Program-made: the position numbers and the translations under genes | Shown: piece by piece, positions 35,451 through 49,082 of the stretch | How positions within the stretch are numbered: position 1 is the stretch's first letter | Layout of the letters: each line of letters begins with the position of its first letter | Origin: Clavulina sp. PMI_390 | Lineage: Eukaryota; Basidiomycota; Agaricomycetes; Cantharellales; Hydnaceae | DNA length: 64,000 nucleotides | Reading direction: 5' to 3' | Assembly: GCA_015039315.1 (NCBI GenBank) | Contig: WIDE01000028.1 | Location: forward strand, 140,676-204,675 | The notes under the pieces: generated by a model | The model's database searches: none | What the model saw: only the letters and a program-made list of their open reading frames with translations | What the model was told of the DNA's origin: nothing

Positions 35451-36306
35451 CTATGCGCTCTCGCAGAAAGCCTTGTAAGACTCCTCGTTCATGAGAGGCT
35501 CCAGCTATAGCGAAAATTTTGAACGATGAGCACATTATACAGAACACATGACTTTTTTGAACTCACCTCTGCAGGGTTCGTAGCCTTAATCTTGCACAGC
35601 CAGCCTGAGAGAGTCAAATGGGCCATGCATTATTACAATGAGATGTTGACTCTTTATGGAAGGACGCTTTATGACGCACCCTTATCTTCTGGAGATTTGT
35701 TCAGAAGGCTTGGCTCTGTGCCCAACGTCGTATTAACTTCCTCAACGATCCCAGATATGGGGGCATACTAGATGTAACACAGTTGTCAGAAGAAATACCC
35801 CATGAATATACCCAGAGGACGTACGATATCAGCGGCAGCTTTAACAGACTCCACTGCACCAATTTGGTCTATTCCAAAAGAAACCACAGACCACATCGGT
35901 TTATGATCCTTCAATCGACAGAAAGCCCCACATACCACCAGCAGTGATCTCTTGGCCAACGGCAGGGAGCTCCACGAATACGACATCGCCGAGACTGGCA
36001 CTCGCGTGCTTCGTTATCGACATTGTGGCCAGGGACGTCTCACTGTCGTGTTCGACCCATTCGTGCTCCTCTGTATATCGCTTGGCTATTCGTGATACGG
36101 TTGGTTTGCAGGAGTGAGATAGGAAATTGAATTTTCATCTGGATGATGAGCAGTGTTTCGCGAACACTCAGTTTGGGAATCTGATACGCACTAACAATGA
36201 ATCGTCGCGCAGCGGGAGAGAAGCGAGTGTTGAGAGTAGTAGAAGGTGCAACAAATGCCCTCTTGGACAGAGCACGAGCACCTAGACGAGCAATGGGGGA
36301 AATCAT
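35451..36306 (-). CDS. GCV3: glycine cleavage system H protein, mitochondrial
   Basis: Six exons (36192-36306, 35936-36085, 35825-35868, 35680-35767, 35567-35604 and 35451-35504) close to 162 residues. A mitochondrial presequence (MISPIARLGARALSKRAF) leads into KRYTEEHEWVEHD, then SITKHASASLGDVVFVELP. The lipoylation site is IGAVESVKAAADI, with the modified Lys in ESVKA. YAPISGIVEEVN and PEDKGWLCKIK follow. The protein shuttles the aminomethyl group between the P, T and L proteins of glycine decarboxylase. The start at 36306 is preferred because it gives a clean presequence. A longer in-frame ATG exists upstream. Confidence 0.93.
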
Positions 36307-36518
36307 CGAGCAAACAGGAACAGACTTGTCAAGTGACTGGGCAACTCTGTCACACTTTGAAAAAGAAGTCATGGGAACTTGGGAAGGGATGCAAATGAAT
36401 GGGATTGAAAAACTGAGACTACCAAAGGGTTCGTTGCAAAAATACGTATCAAATAGAGAACTATTGGGGCTATGAAGCTCGAAGCGCAGATCTGCGCAAT
36501 CAGAATGTGAGGATGGGA

Positions 36519-39500
36519 TCACACTTTTGAGACCAGCCGCCGAGTTTCGGCGGGAGTGAATCTTAATATTACCGACATCACCCGAACCAAGTCCGCCTAA
36601 ACGATTGCCCATTAGTGAACGATCCTGGTTCCTAGAACAGTGGATAGACATACCCTCATTTCCTTGTGCTCCAAGAATTGGAGAATTAGGTTCCTCAAGT
36701 ACTCTAGATTCACCTCCTCGGCACTCGCAGTATTCCTGCTGCTCGTGGCAGCCCTATCGGATGTGACGGATTGGGCAGGAGATGCGGGGCGAGAAGGACT
36801 GCGACTATTTTCTGAGGTGGGCGAATCGGCGACGTTTGGTCGCGATTGGTTCTGCGCCCAGAAGCCAACACCAGGATTACGCTGGCGCTCAAGAAGTGCC
36901 GCAGAATTTTGAACTTTCTTCAGTTCGTCTCGGAGAGTCTACAACGCATATAATCGTAAGTACCTGGCCTCCTGAATGTAGGTGATAGACATACCTTGTT
37001 GGACGTGCGGAGCTGGCCTTCGCGAGATTGCAACTCGACGATTTGAGCCTCGAGGGCAGCGAACTTTTGTGTCACTTGATTTTGATCGCTTCTCGCCTCG
37101 TTCTGTGACAGAAATGCGGAGACCACCAGAAAAAGAAAGAATTGTCAAAAAGGGAACCAGTCACATATTGGATCAATCTGCTCACCTCAGCCTCCTTAGC
37201 AGACTCCAGAGACGCCTTCATAGCTGCCACATCCCTAGCCATAGCCAGCTTCTCATCAAGAACCCGCTTCAACTCGCTCTCCAATTTGCCCCTCTCTTCA
37301 TTCGCCTTTGCGTTTCTATCCAGCTCCACACTCTGCTGTCCGTCTCTTGCCGCCAGCTCTGCGCGCAAACGCTCCACCTCTCTTGATCGCAACGACAGGT
37401 TCTTGGACCACTCCTCTTCGGACTCGGTGCGCTCACGTTCAATAGTGGCCATGCGAGCGCGAAGGTCGGCGAGTTTGGCTTCGTAACGGCGTTCAACAGA
37501 GGCTGTGGAAGCTTGAACTTGGCTCGTAGAAATCGAGCCTGTTGGAGAGAGGAGGCTGGTCTCTGCGGAAGCTCGCTGCGCTTCGAGAAGCTCTTCAGCG
37601 AGCGAGGAGCCTCGATCGTTGGACTCGCGTAAGAGGTGGTTGAGCTCGTTGACCTGCACTTGCAACGACTCGAGGTGAGACTGAGAAGACTCCACCTCAG
37701 CTTGCCGCAGTTGGAGCTGATCGAAAAGGTTATCACGCTCGTCCTTGACGGATCTGTGAGAGGACTCGAGCTGGGCGAAACGTGATGTATGAGCCGATAT
37801 CTCCTCAGCATGCGAGCTCTAGAGTGTTTCAATAGAGCAGGATAGACAGAGAGTTAGCCAGAATGCAGGGGCTAAGAATGTAACAAGAAGACTAACCTTG
37901 AGATTAGCAGTTTCTGCTACATACAGGCTCTGCTTGCCCGCGAGCTCGCGTTCTAGCTTGATGCGCAAGGCATCCCTCTCTGCCTCACCTTGCGCGCGGA
38001 TTTTCGCTATCTGTGCCACGCTCTCTCTCCTCAGCTTCTCCATTTCATCCTCCTTGCTCTTGACGAGCTCTTTCTCCTTAGCTAGCTCCTCCCTTGCCAC
38101 ATCACGCTCCCTCAAGGCCTCCTCCAAGTCCTTCTCCGTCTTGACGCCTTTGGCGCGCACATTCTTCAGAAGACTGATAGCTTTCATACGTTTCTCCTCT
38201 TCTTCTTTAGCTGTCTTGAGCGCCTTCTCCAGGTCACCCTGTAAGCGCGTCACATCCAGCGCACTTGACGAAGAGAGCTCTTGCGCAGCTTTAAGAAGGG
38301 CTTCGGCCTCGGCGCGTTCTGCCTCAAGGCGGTCGGCTTGTTGAGTTCTAGAGACACCTTCCAAATGATGCGTGTCCCTGAGTTCCTGCATTCGCTCTTC
38401 TTGACCTGAACAATAAAATCAGGATCCCGTCACACAGATCATGATCAGCAACCTAATCACTCACGATGAATCTGGGCGTTAAGCTGCTTAATCTCATCTC
38501 CAGTTTTCTAGAAAGGGGTATGTTTCAGAAATAAAGCTCAGGAACACAGATAATTGCTGCGACTTACGGATGCTGCGGTCGTAACCTCAATCAAATACGC
38601 ACGCAATGCGTCCGCGTCCGCCAATGACCGCAGAGAAGTATGCTCCTGCAGCACATTGTCTGCTGCGGCACGTTCGGTCTGGAGCCGCTTAAATGCAGCC
38701 GACATGTCTGTACAAGTGGAATAATGAGCCCTGATAAGTGTCAACGAATAAACTTTAAGCACACACCAGAGAATCTTTGCTCAACAAGACTCAAACGATC
38801 GAGGAGTTTTTGACGATCAGCATCGTCAGCAGGGGGATCTGGTAGTGTAGGTGGCGATAATGTAGATGGGGGAAGGCCGAGGGGCGGCGAGGCAGTTTCT
38901 AAAGGAGCAGCGGGCGAATCTATCGGGGCCGGAGGCTGAGGATCAACAACAGGCTCTGCAGGAGCTGCCTCAGCCGCCTCAGGCTGGGCGGAAGGTGGCT
39001 CGGGAGTAGGATGTTGTTCTGAAATAAAGATGAGAAATTTAAATACCAGATAAGGAGGCAATTTATTTACCTTCCACCTTGGCGTCTACGGTGTCGTTTG
39101 TTATTGGTGCGGCTATTGGTGCTGGAGGAGCGGGAGTAGGGGTCGCCTCAAGATGGCCAGCCGCTACACTTGGCAGAAACGAGGGGAGGAGAGGGGATGA
39201 GGCTACGGGAGTTGGCTGGAGTCGGAGGGGAGGGGGGGATGCCGCAGAAGCTACGGAAGAGGAATTCTTCTTGTGGCTCTGGGGTTGGATTGGGCGCGGG
39301 CTGTGGGGAATGCTGGCAAGGAGGTTGGGAGTCAAGGGATCCGACATGGTAGTATCGGGTGTGGAAGATTTGGGGGTGGGTTCAGGTTCGCTTGGGAGTT
39401 CAGATAAGGTAACCTGAGGGGAAGGAGGTAGGGGGATATTGGCAGGTTCAAGAGGCAGTGAATTGGAAGGTGTGGCTCGTGGAACAGCTGGATTAGGCGC

Positions 39501-39965
39501 GGCCCGAGTTGGAGAGGGTTCAACAGGAGTCTGAGGGGCGGGCGAGCTACTCCTCGGCGGTACATTGGAAGAGGTCTTATTGAGAGATGCCCGCAGTCGC
39601 TCATCAAGTCGGCTGCCAGTTGATCCAGTTCTACGAGGGCCACTAGGCGAGGAATCCCGTCTAACAGGAGCACTATTTGGAGGTGATCTCGTACGCGCCA
39701 AAGGGTCTCCATTTGCAGGGCTACCAGCACGCTGCATCGCAAATGACTTGCGAAGGCTGCTTAATGCACCATCGGCCAGGTATGAGGTGCTCGAGTTATT
39801 GTCACCACTAGATGTATGGGCGTGTGTGGGTGTCCTAGGTCGCTCAGGGTGAACTGAGCCATTCTGTTGCGCTGTAGGACTCGCCGCATTGGCTGCTACA
39901 GCGGCGAGGTTGTTCTCCACAGCTTCAAGCCCATCTTGAAGTCGCTTTGTGAAACTGGAGAACAT
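36519..39965 (-). CDS. IMH1: GRIP-domain golgin (IMH1 / golgin-97 type)
   Basis: About ten exons. The first (39071-39965) starts MFSSFTKRLQDGLEAVENNL and is a long Ser/Pro-rich region. It is followed by several exons of almost continuous coiled coil (for example ELAKEKELVKSKEDEMEKLR and SSLAEELLEAQRASAETSLL). The C-terminus is a GRIP domain: EEVNLEYLRNLILQFLEHKE, then VRVMSVILRFTPAETRRLV, ending at 36519. The GRIP Tyr (NLEYLRN), needed for Arl1-GTP binding in this family, is present. It should act as a trans-Golgi vesicle tether. It is divergent from PEX14, with 199 bp between starts. Exact internal exon limits were not all resolved. Confidence 0.88.
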
Positions 39966-40164
39966 GAGAAATACAGGAGATGAGGTGGTTGGCGTTCCAG
40001 TGGCTCAACCACGTAGTCCCTGACGCTCTAAAGGTATTAGCTGGACACCGACTGCTCCTCGTCGCTGTCCTCCAAGTTTAGGCGCGTTGCCGTTTGGGGA
40101 AGTGTATCTCGGGAGATACAGGACCAAACAAACACTCTTCACAGGCCTCGTCGTCCGGCAAAGT
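39966..40164. promoter_or_regulatory. bidirectional promoter region, IMH1-like / PEX14
   Basis: 199 bp between divergent start codons. No clear core element was identified. Confidence 0.35.
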
Positions 40165-41479
40165 ATGGGGGACCGTGCAGAGCTCATTCGCAATGCGCTG
40201 GCGTTCCTGCAGGACCCTAGTGTGAGCTTTCATTGATGTTGAACTGAGCCGGACGCTCTCTGACCTTGATTTGGGCCAATTTCCAGACAAGAGACCATCC
40301 TCTCACGCAGCGAATAGCTTTCCTCGAGTCCAAGGGCCTCACTAATGCTGAAATTGAGAGCGTGCTATCCCAAGCGCAAGCAGCCCCACCCAGTGCTCCA
40401 TCTTCGCGGTCGGCATTCGCTCCCGTACAGCCATATGTATCTCCCTACGCGTCCATCCAGCAGCCTCCTGCGGTGCCACAGCGCGATTGGCGAGACTATT
40501 TTGTGCGTTCCCACTCTCTACTCAATCGCTAATCAATCATGGGATCGCATCTAATTCCCTCTAAAATCAAATTCTAACACCCTTCTCTAGATCATGGCGG
40601 TCGTTTCGGGCGGCTTCATGTTTGGGGTAGTCTCATTCGCAAGGGTAAGCTCTCTGGACTAACATCATTTCCACTTCTGTTCACTCACTTTCTACTTTAT
40701 CGAACTCTCCGATACCAGAAATATCTACTTCCTCACCTACAACCCCCAAGTGCAACTGCTTATGAGGCGGACCATGATGCACTCACTGCCCAGTTCGACG
40801 AAGTGGCGAAACTTATCTCGTCTATTGAGACTGAAACGGCTGCCCAGCGAACAGCGCTAGACGACCAAAAGGACAAAGTAGACAGCGCTATCGACAAGCT
40901 TCAGTTGGCAATCAACGAGACTCGCGAAGCTGAGAACAAGACCAAAGCTGAGCTGCGTGAGATCAGAGACGAAGTGAATAACGTGCGCGATATGCTGCCA
41001 AAGGTATGTAATCCACTCTCTTCACCCCCTTCCTCAATGCTGACACACTTGATCTTCTTTAGATGCTCGAAAAGAACAAGGATGCACAGTCCCAGGCGCT
41101 CTTGGACCTCCAGCAAGAGCTCAAATCTCTCAAAACGCTTCTCCTTACCCGAAGCGGCCCATCCATGCCATCAACGCTGCCTTATTCATCCTCTACCTCC
41201 CCCTCGTCCTTTGCCTCTTTGGCTGGTACAGCGCCTCCCCTCCCACGCCCCAGCATTCCTTCATGGCAGCTGCCCGTTACACCTGCTCCTGCCGCTGTCC
41301 CAGCGCCAGCTCCAGTAGTTGCTCCTGTAGCATCGGTGGAGCCACCCAAGGTCGACAAGGGCAAAGGCAAAGCAACAGAGCCAGAGGCTGTTGAGCCCCT
41401 CGCCGCGTCAGGTGTCCTCGTGCCAGAGGTTGGAAGCGAGAGCGAGGCAGAAGATGCCGCCAGCTCGATCATCGCATAA
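40165..41479 (+). CDS. PEX14: peroxisomal docking protein Pex14
   Basis: Five exons (40165-40221, 40287-40502, 40591-40644, 40719-41003 and 41063-41479) close to 342 residues. The conserved N-terminal domain that binds PTS-receptor WxxxF motifs reads RAELIRNALAFLQDPS, then PLTQRIAFLESKGLTNAEIE. A Pro-rich stretch leads to DWRDYF and the hydrophobic segment IMAVVSGGFMFGVVSFA, then a coiled coil (KDKVDSAIDKLQLAINETRE) and an acidic Pro/Ala-rich tail. The protein forms the import pore of peroxisomes with Pex13 and Pex5. The start at 40165 puts the conserved domain right at the N-terminus, as usual. Confidence 0.93.
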
Positions 41480-41688
41480 ATACCATCACTTAACACTACC
41501 TGCTGTCATGTTAAACCGTCTTTGTTGTTTATCTGAATCGATGTGCGACAAGAATTGATTGTATCTCGTAGCACTGAGGGTAGACAACAGATTGGGAAAG
41601 TGCCACAAATCGATGAGCCCAACAATCAGCAAGACGCCTTCTTCAGAACTGTAAAACAAGCAACAGGCCCCTCGAAGTTTTAGTTGTT

Positions 41689-42343
41689 CTACCGCTTGGT
41701 TTGAGTAGCAGCCTCTGCGACGAGAGATAGGTCAGAACTGGCCTCCCAAAGATAATACTTTATTGAAGGCATTCAACATACCACGACGCGTAGCATCCTC
41801 CAAAAGCTGTGTATCAACACCCCCGGCCGGTATTTGAACGTATCGCACAACCGATCCACGAATGAAACAATTCTTCACGGCCATCTGGATGATATGAACC
41901 CACATGTTGAGTGAGGAGACATGGGTATAGTTCGATCAAGCGAGGAGGGTTCAATTTGATATCCAGATCGTATGATACCCGGTCAGCTTGAGGGAAATCA
42001 GGTCGGTCGGAATTCAACGTACCATGTGAGGATGGCGCGCCTCATCGTGCACCGAGATGTTGTCTAGGCGAATATTCAAGAACCTAGAGACGATGCAGAA
42101 GCCACACCAATAGGCGGTGAGAATTCTGAAACAATCACCCCAAACATAGGGAAACTCAACTGGTCAACGGATTTCAAGGTCCCCGTGATCGAGAGCTCGT
42201 TCTTCAATTCCACAGTCACTCTCTGATCCGTGAGGGTCTTGAACACTGAGAAGATTAACTGCGTGAATGTACAGAGAGTTGCTTGTCAGCAGACTTTTCT
42301 GAATTGACTAGACAGCTGCAGGGAAGTAAAAGGACTGTACCAT
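41689..42343 (-). CDS. LSM2: U6 snRNA-associated Sm-like protein LSm2
   Basis: Multi-exon gene. The reading frame gives FKTLTDQRVTVELKNELSIT, then LKSVDQFLNIRLDNISVHDE (Sm1 motif), KNCFIRGSVVRYVQIP (Sm2 motif), and a C-terminal ATRREAATQTKR. The conserved first methionine is followed at once by an intron: the ATG at 42341-42343 stands alone as coding sequence of exon 1 (ATG|GTACAG), and coding resumes with LIFSVFKTL. LSm2 is part of the LSm1-7 (mRNA decay) and LSm2-8 (U6 snRNA) rings. The gene was found by reading through short exons, since no single frame covers it. It is divergent from the ABM gene. Confidence 0.9.
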
Positions 42344-42480
42344 CGAGCAGGAAGTGTTTGGAGCAGTTGTTGGTGTCGAGGACGAAAATCCGGTTCCGAC
42401 GATCTATTGCATTTCCCCCCTCAACCAACCATTTTTCAGCTCCCGCACCTCCCTATCGGATCGTCCTCTTGACCATATAC

Positions 42481-43188
42481 ATGATCACAATGAGCTTAAC
42501 TCCCGCCGCGTTTAAGGGCACGGTCGTTCTCACTGCAAGGGTACGCATCCCACTCTATCACGCGACACCCCTGGTTGCCCACCGCGCGACCGCTCCCCCT
42601 GGCATCCTTATCCATTCTGGATTCCAGAATCTTACATAGTGGCTTCCACTTCGTCTCAAAGTAAAGGTCGAGGTGAGGAATGACCCGATACTTATTTCAG
42701 AAGTTCGGAGAGTGTTCCTTGCCGTCAAAGCTTCGGCTCTCTCAGATGCCGAACCCGGCGCACTCGAATACAAACTGAGCCAATCGAACAACGTTTTCTC
42801 AATATGGGCCAAGTTGAGTGGTTTCCATTGATTTGTTGGCAGCGTCATGACACTAATTCCGCTGGACCCAATGAAACCATTTCTTTCTCGGCGGCGCGGT
42901 TATTCTCTGCAACTGCCTTGTGATTATTTGTCTAGATTCTCTGACGCGCAGGCGGTATTGATGTAAGAATAGCGCCTCCTTTCGCGGCCTTCTTATCACT
43001 TATCGAAGCTGATTCTTGTCTGACAGGCATACCCAGACTTCTGCGTACTGGGACATGCATAGTATGAACGACAGAGGAGATGCCGCTACAGTACGTGCTC
43101 CACGAATATGCTTCCAGACAATTGTTCGTGGCTAAGCACCCCTACTTGCGAACAGGACGCAAAAGTGGAATTCTTTGAGGAATTATGA
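42481..43188 (+). CDS. small antibiotic biosynthesis monooxygenase (ABM) domain protein
   Basis: Five exons (42481-42540, 42640-42812, 42936-42962, 43027-43090 and 43156-43188) close in frame to 118 residues. One exon is only 27 nt. The chain reads FKGTVVLTAR, then VRRVFLAVKASALSDAEPGA, LEYKLSQSNNVFSIWAKFSD, HTQTSAYWDM, and ends EFFEEL. The strand-helix-strand layout, with a Glu-Pro-Gly-x-Leu turn, fits the dimeric alpha/beta barrel (ABM/heme-degrading) superfamily. Those proteins are cofactor-free monooxygenases or of unknown role, and I cannot assign a substrate. A second ATG at 42490 is an alternative start. Confidence 0.68.
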
Positions 43189-43466
43189 TGAACATCGCTG
43201 GTCACTAGTGGGGTTTATCCTCTCGTAACCCCCGGTTTTCAAAACAGCCCTCAGCCTCATCCTGGCCTATGATTATGCAGCCAAATTGGCTCGACGTTGC
43301 GCATAACGCAGAACAGCACGTTGACTAGTTGGTTGTGCTGTTCTGTATTCCATCATCCACGCTTGATACCTGCATTCTTAGAGGATTACACAGCTGTGCA
43401 GGAGCTAATGGCATACATCTATTACAAATTCATCATCGGCCCCAATCGGATGTTGACAATCCATAA

Positions 43467-44597
43467 TCATGGTCCAGACTTTGCTGCCCGAAGGGCAATT
43501 GCCTTATTGACAGTCTCCTTGAGGTCAGCGATGACTGCTTCAGGGTTTTCCGCGCCAAAAATCGCAGTCCCTGCAACAATGACATTTGAGCCTGAACAGT
43601 GGCGCCATCCTTATCAGCAATTCATGGAAATTAGTTTCAGATCGTTAGCCGTACCAGCATCTGCACAGACACCGATTGTCTTGGGTCCAACACCTCCATC
43701 GACCTCAATATCTTTGTTGGGGAATCGAGCCCGTAGATCTGCTACTTTTGGCACACAATCCGCAATGAACTTTTGTCCGCCACGACCTGAGAGAGTTGTG
43801 TAGATGTTATATTAGGTATTATTTGATAAGATCAAATGGAGTGACAAACCTGGATATACAGTCATAACAAGAAGCATATCAGCCGCATTGGCTACCTCAT
43901 CAGTGATAGCAGTTGACGGTGTATCGGGTGATATGGCGACGCCTGCCTTCATCCCAGCCGCGTGGATCTGGTTGACGAGCGCAAGAGCATCCTCTGAAGG
44001 AAACAAATTCAGCCGAAACCGCTTGTTATGCCGATGGAAGGCTTGATTGATACGTGCTTGTAGCCTCTAGATGAAAACAATATAGAGCGCCGCCTGCGCT
44101 TGCGATGTCATCGACCCACTACGATTGGCTGATGAGACCTTAAACAAAGCTCGATAGATATGCGGCTCCATGCACCTTTTCCGGCTCGGCGACCATCATG
44201 TGGCAGTCCATGAAGATGTTCGGGATACTCTTCTTAACGCAAGTCAAGATCGGAGCACCTAGAGCAAGCGAATCCCATCAACCGCTAGTTCCCGATAAAA
44301 TGCGGAAGTATTTGGAGGACGGACCCATGGTGATGTTAGGAACAAAGTGCCTAAGTTTCAAATCCGTTATAGGCCCATCGATGACGGATTCAGCGAGAAT
44401 GGACCTACCCATCCATGACATCTTCATCCCAGGAGAGTATCCATTAGCAATGACGGGAAAGACAAGGTCAAGATTTTCTACAACGACAACGCACCCATGT
44501 GTAGCCACTCTGCTCCTCCCTTGATCATCCTAGTGCATTCAGCGGTCAATTGACCAAAATCCGATGCGAGAACTGAGGGTGAGATGATGGCCTGCAT
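43467..44597 (-). CDS. RPE1: ribulose-5-phosphate 3-epimerase
   Basis: Eight exons or so, beginning 44495-44597, 44409-44421 (13 nt), 44325-44350, 44176-44258, 44058-44118 and 43850-43993, with two more to the stop at 43467. The TIM-barrel enzyme reads IISPSVLASDFGQL, WLHMDVMDGHFVPNITMG (metal ligands His and Asp), DCHMMVAEPEKW, CFHLEAT, AGMKAGVAISPDT, LVMTVYPG, GGQKFI, EVDGGVG, and NVIVAGTAIFG. It interconverts ribulose-5-P and xylulose-5-P in the pentose phosphate pathway. The intron at 43994-44057 needs a GC donor (ACAA|GCACGT) to keep frame. No GT in the region restores it. The start is chosen from homology. Confidence 0.9.
44409..44421 (-). other. RPE1: 13-nt micro-exon in the epimerase gene
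   Basis: The block encodes the middle of the DVMDG metal-binding motif. It is bounded by an AAG acceptor and a GTAGGT donor. The exon before it ends in phase 1 and the exon after it restores the conserved GHFVPN, so both phase and homology require it. Confidence 0.8.
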
Positions 44598-44821
44598 CGT
44601 GATACGCCCAGAAGGTCTAACTCAAAGGACAAGGGAGCATTAAGTCGGAATATACAATGTCATATTATCAATTCCCATAACACTGGGTGTAGCCTGAATA
44701 AATCTATGGAAGCTCACTAGAGTGTGTACTGCAGGTCTCTGGTTGGGATGGTGGCTTTGTTTGGGCCGAAGCAAAGTTTCTCACGGTCAACTTTTTGCCG
44801 CGTCGCTCTCAAACTCCCAAA
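44598..44821. promoter_or_regulatory. bidirectional promoter region, RPE1 / mitochondrial EF-Tu
   Basis: 224 bp between divergent start codons of two metabolic or organellar housekeeping genes. It is AT-rich around 44640-44710, with no definite core element. Confidence 0.35.
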
Positions 44822-46827
44822 ATGCTGTCGGTGTGGTCATTAGCTCGCGTCGCGCGCGTTAGCAGCAGCAAGGCCGGCTCCAATGCTCAATGTAAGTCGT
44901 GCACCAATGGCCTGTAGAGGTGTCCCGAGTCTATGCTGAATTATTCGTTGGTGCGCGCCCACAGCTCTCCGTGTCGCACCCTCACTTTTTAGCAACAGGA
45001 ACCGCTTTGCTGCTGGTGCGCCCCATTTTTTCTCTCCTCAATTGAAAACAACTGATTGAACCTGTCGTCGAAAAATTGCCAACGCTGCTCCAGGTTCCTG
45101 GCGTGGATATGCCGAGGCCTTCTCGCGTGCCAAACCCCACATGAACATTGGTACCATTGGTCACGTCGACCACGGCAAGACCACTCTTACTGCTGCTATT
45201 ACCAAAGTTCTGGCCGAGAAGAGCGGTTCGAACAAGTTTATTGACTACGGGGCCATTGACAAGGCTCCCGAAGAACGTCAACGTGGTATCACTATCAACT
45301 CGTCACACGTCGAGTACGAGACAGACAAGCGTCACTATGGCCACATCGACTGCCCTGGTGAGTCCCTCATGGAAATGATTCTCTGCACATTGCTCACTTT
45401 TCTCAACTTTCCTAGGTCACGCTGATTGTGAGTCTGCCCTTTACATTTTCACTCAACCAAGGCCCCTCAGCACATTCTTTCCTCGTTATCAGACATCAAG
45501 AACATGATCACTGGTGCTGCCCAAATGGACGGTGCTATTATCGTCGTTTCGGCCACTGATGGTCAGATGCCCCAGACCCGTGAACATCTGCTCCTCGCTC
45601 GTCAAGTCGGCATGTCCAAGCTTGTTGTATTCATCAACAAGGTTGACATGATTGACGACCCCGAGATGCTCGAGCTCGTCGACATGGAGATGCGTGACCT
45701 GCTTTCGGAGTACAAGTTCGACGGTGACAACACCCCCATCATCCACGGTTCGGCATTGGCTGCTTTGGAAGGCAAGACTCCCGAGGTTGGCGCCTCCAAG
45801 ATTGAGGAACTGGTCAAGGCTTGTGATGAATGGCTGGATCTCCCTGCTCGTGAGTTCATCCTACGTTTCATGTCTGTTGGCATCCTCACCCCATGTCTTC
45901 CTTCACATAGGTAACCTTGAGCTTCCGTTCTTGATGCCCGTCGAAGGTACTATTATCTGCTTCCTTGTGCAGAACTTCCGTCTTAACCCTACTACTAGAT
46001 GTCTTCTCTATTTCTGGCCGTGGTACTGTCGCAACTGGTCGCGTTGAGCGTGGTGTGATCACCAAGGGCGCTGAAGTTGAGATTGTTGGTCTCGGTGACT
46101 GCTTCAAGACTACTCTCACTGGCATTGGTATGTGCAGCTATTGCTTTCTTTGAGTGGATCAACGCTTACATTGCGTTTCGCAGAAATGTTCCACAAGGAG
46201 CTTGATCGCGTTCGTACATCAATATTAGCATTCAAGGCATCTCGCTTATAGTACTCTCCAATAGGGCGAGGCTGGTGACAACATGGGCGCTCTCCTCCGT
46301 GGCACTAAGCGTGAGCAGGTCAAGCGTGGCCAGGTCATTGCTGCTCCTGGTACCATCAAGGCCGTCAAGAAGTTCCAGGCCCAGGTTTACGTGAGTGATT
46401 GCTGATGCTTTGTCCAATTCTCCTCGCGCTGACTGTCGCCCTCAACTCTAGGTTCTTACCAAGGATGAGGGTTCGTATTTGACTGCATAATACATTGATC
46501 TCCCTTCTTACCTTCATCCTTTAGGTGGCCGCTACACGCCTTTCCAGCAGAACTACCGTCCCCAGCTGTTCATCCGCACTGCTGATGTGACCGTCGCACT
46601 CAACTTCCCTCCTGGCACTCCCGATGCTGACGAGAAGCTTGTCATGCCTGGTGACAATGTGGAACTTGTTGGCGAGCTCGTCCATGATATTGCTTTGGAA
46701 GTCGGTTCGCGATTCACTCTGCGTGAGGGTGGCAAGACTAGTAAGACTGGTTTTATTCGTCTCAACCTCATCATTACTGACCTGCTCCGTAGTTGGTACT
46801 GGTATCGTCACCGAGATCCAGGGCTGA
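44822..46827 (+). CDS. TUF1: mitochondrial translation elongation factor Tu
   Basis: More than ten exons. A presequence ([20 protein letters not shown]) leads to the GTPase domain: [20 protein letters not shown] (P-loop), RGITI (switch I), [20 protein letters not shown] (G3), NKVD (G4), and GSALAAL (G5). Domain 2 has [14 protein letters not shown], and domain 3 has [20 protein letters not shown], then LREGGKTVGTG. It delivers aminoacyl-tRNA to mitochondrial ribosomes. Several exons are tiny: 45416-45427 (12 nt, encoding HAD of the G3 motif) and a 19-nt exon encoding LTKDE. The start at 44822 was chosen for the presequence and first intron. Confidence 0.94.
45416..45427 (+). other. TUF1: 12-nt micro-exon in the EF-Tu gene
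   Basis: It is bounded by CCTAG and GTGAGT and encodes the HAD of the DCPGHADY motif, with the flanking Gly and Tyr codons split across introns. Skipping it would keep frame but delete four residues of an invariant GTPase motif. Confidence 0.85.
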
Positions 46828-47101
46828 GATTAGGCGTATCATCGCCCCGTGCTCTGTTGGCCTACATTTTTCGTAGGACTGCAACCTATTTGTTCCATCT
46901 ATTTATCAATTTGTCCTGGCTTTACTCTCCTCAACTGGTCGCTTTGCGACTACCTAATCGTTTACCCTACCTAAAAGTAGAATTTCGCCCCCCGCATGTT
47001 CGTACCACCCCCTGCATTGCATTCGTACAAATATGAATACATCTCATCCATCTAACATACATTGTGTCCAACATGAGAATCAACACCCATTCAGACATGA
47101 A

Positions 47102-49015
<1,914 letters not shown>

Positions 49016-49082
49016 GGTGGGCCACTTGCGGAGGAGCAGGCAGTAAGTTTCGATCGAGCCTCGGAGTCAACAATCAGACATC
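49016..49082. promoter_or_regulatory. 67-bp bidirectional start-codon interval, RIO2 / NAA40
   Basis: Only 67 bp lie between the two divergent ATGs, both supported by homology at their first exons. No TATA or CCAAT was seen. Confidence 0.45.

Noticed and set aside
37898..38344. 148-codon plus-strand ORF
   Set aside because: It is an antisense shadow of the coiled-coil exon of the GRIP golgin. Its Ser/Leu-rich composition comes from reversed Glu/Arg codons.
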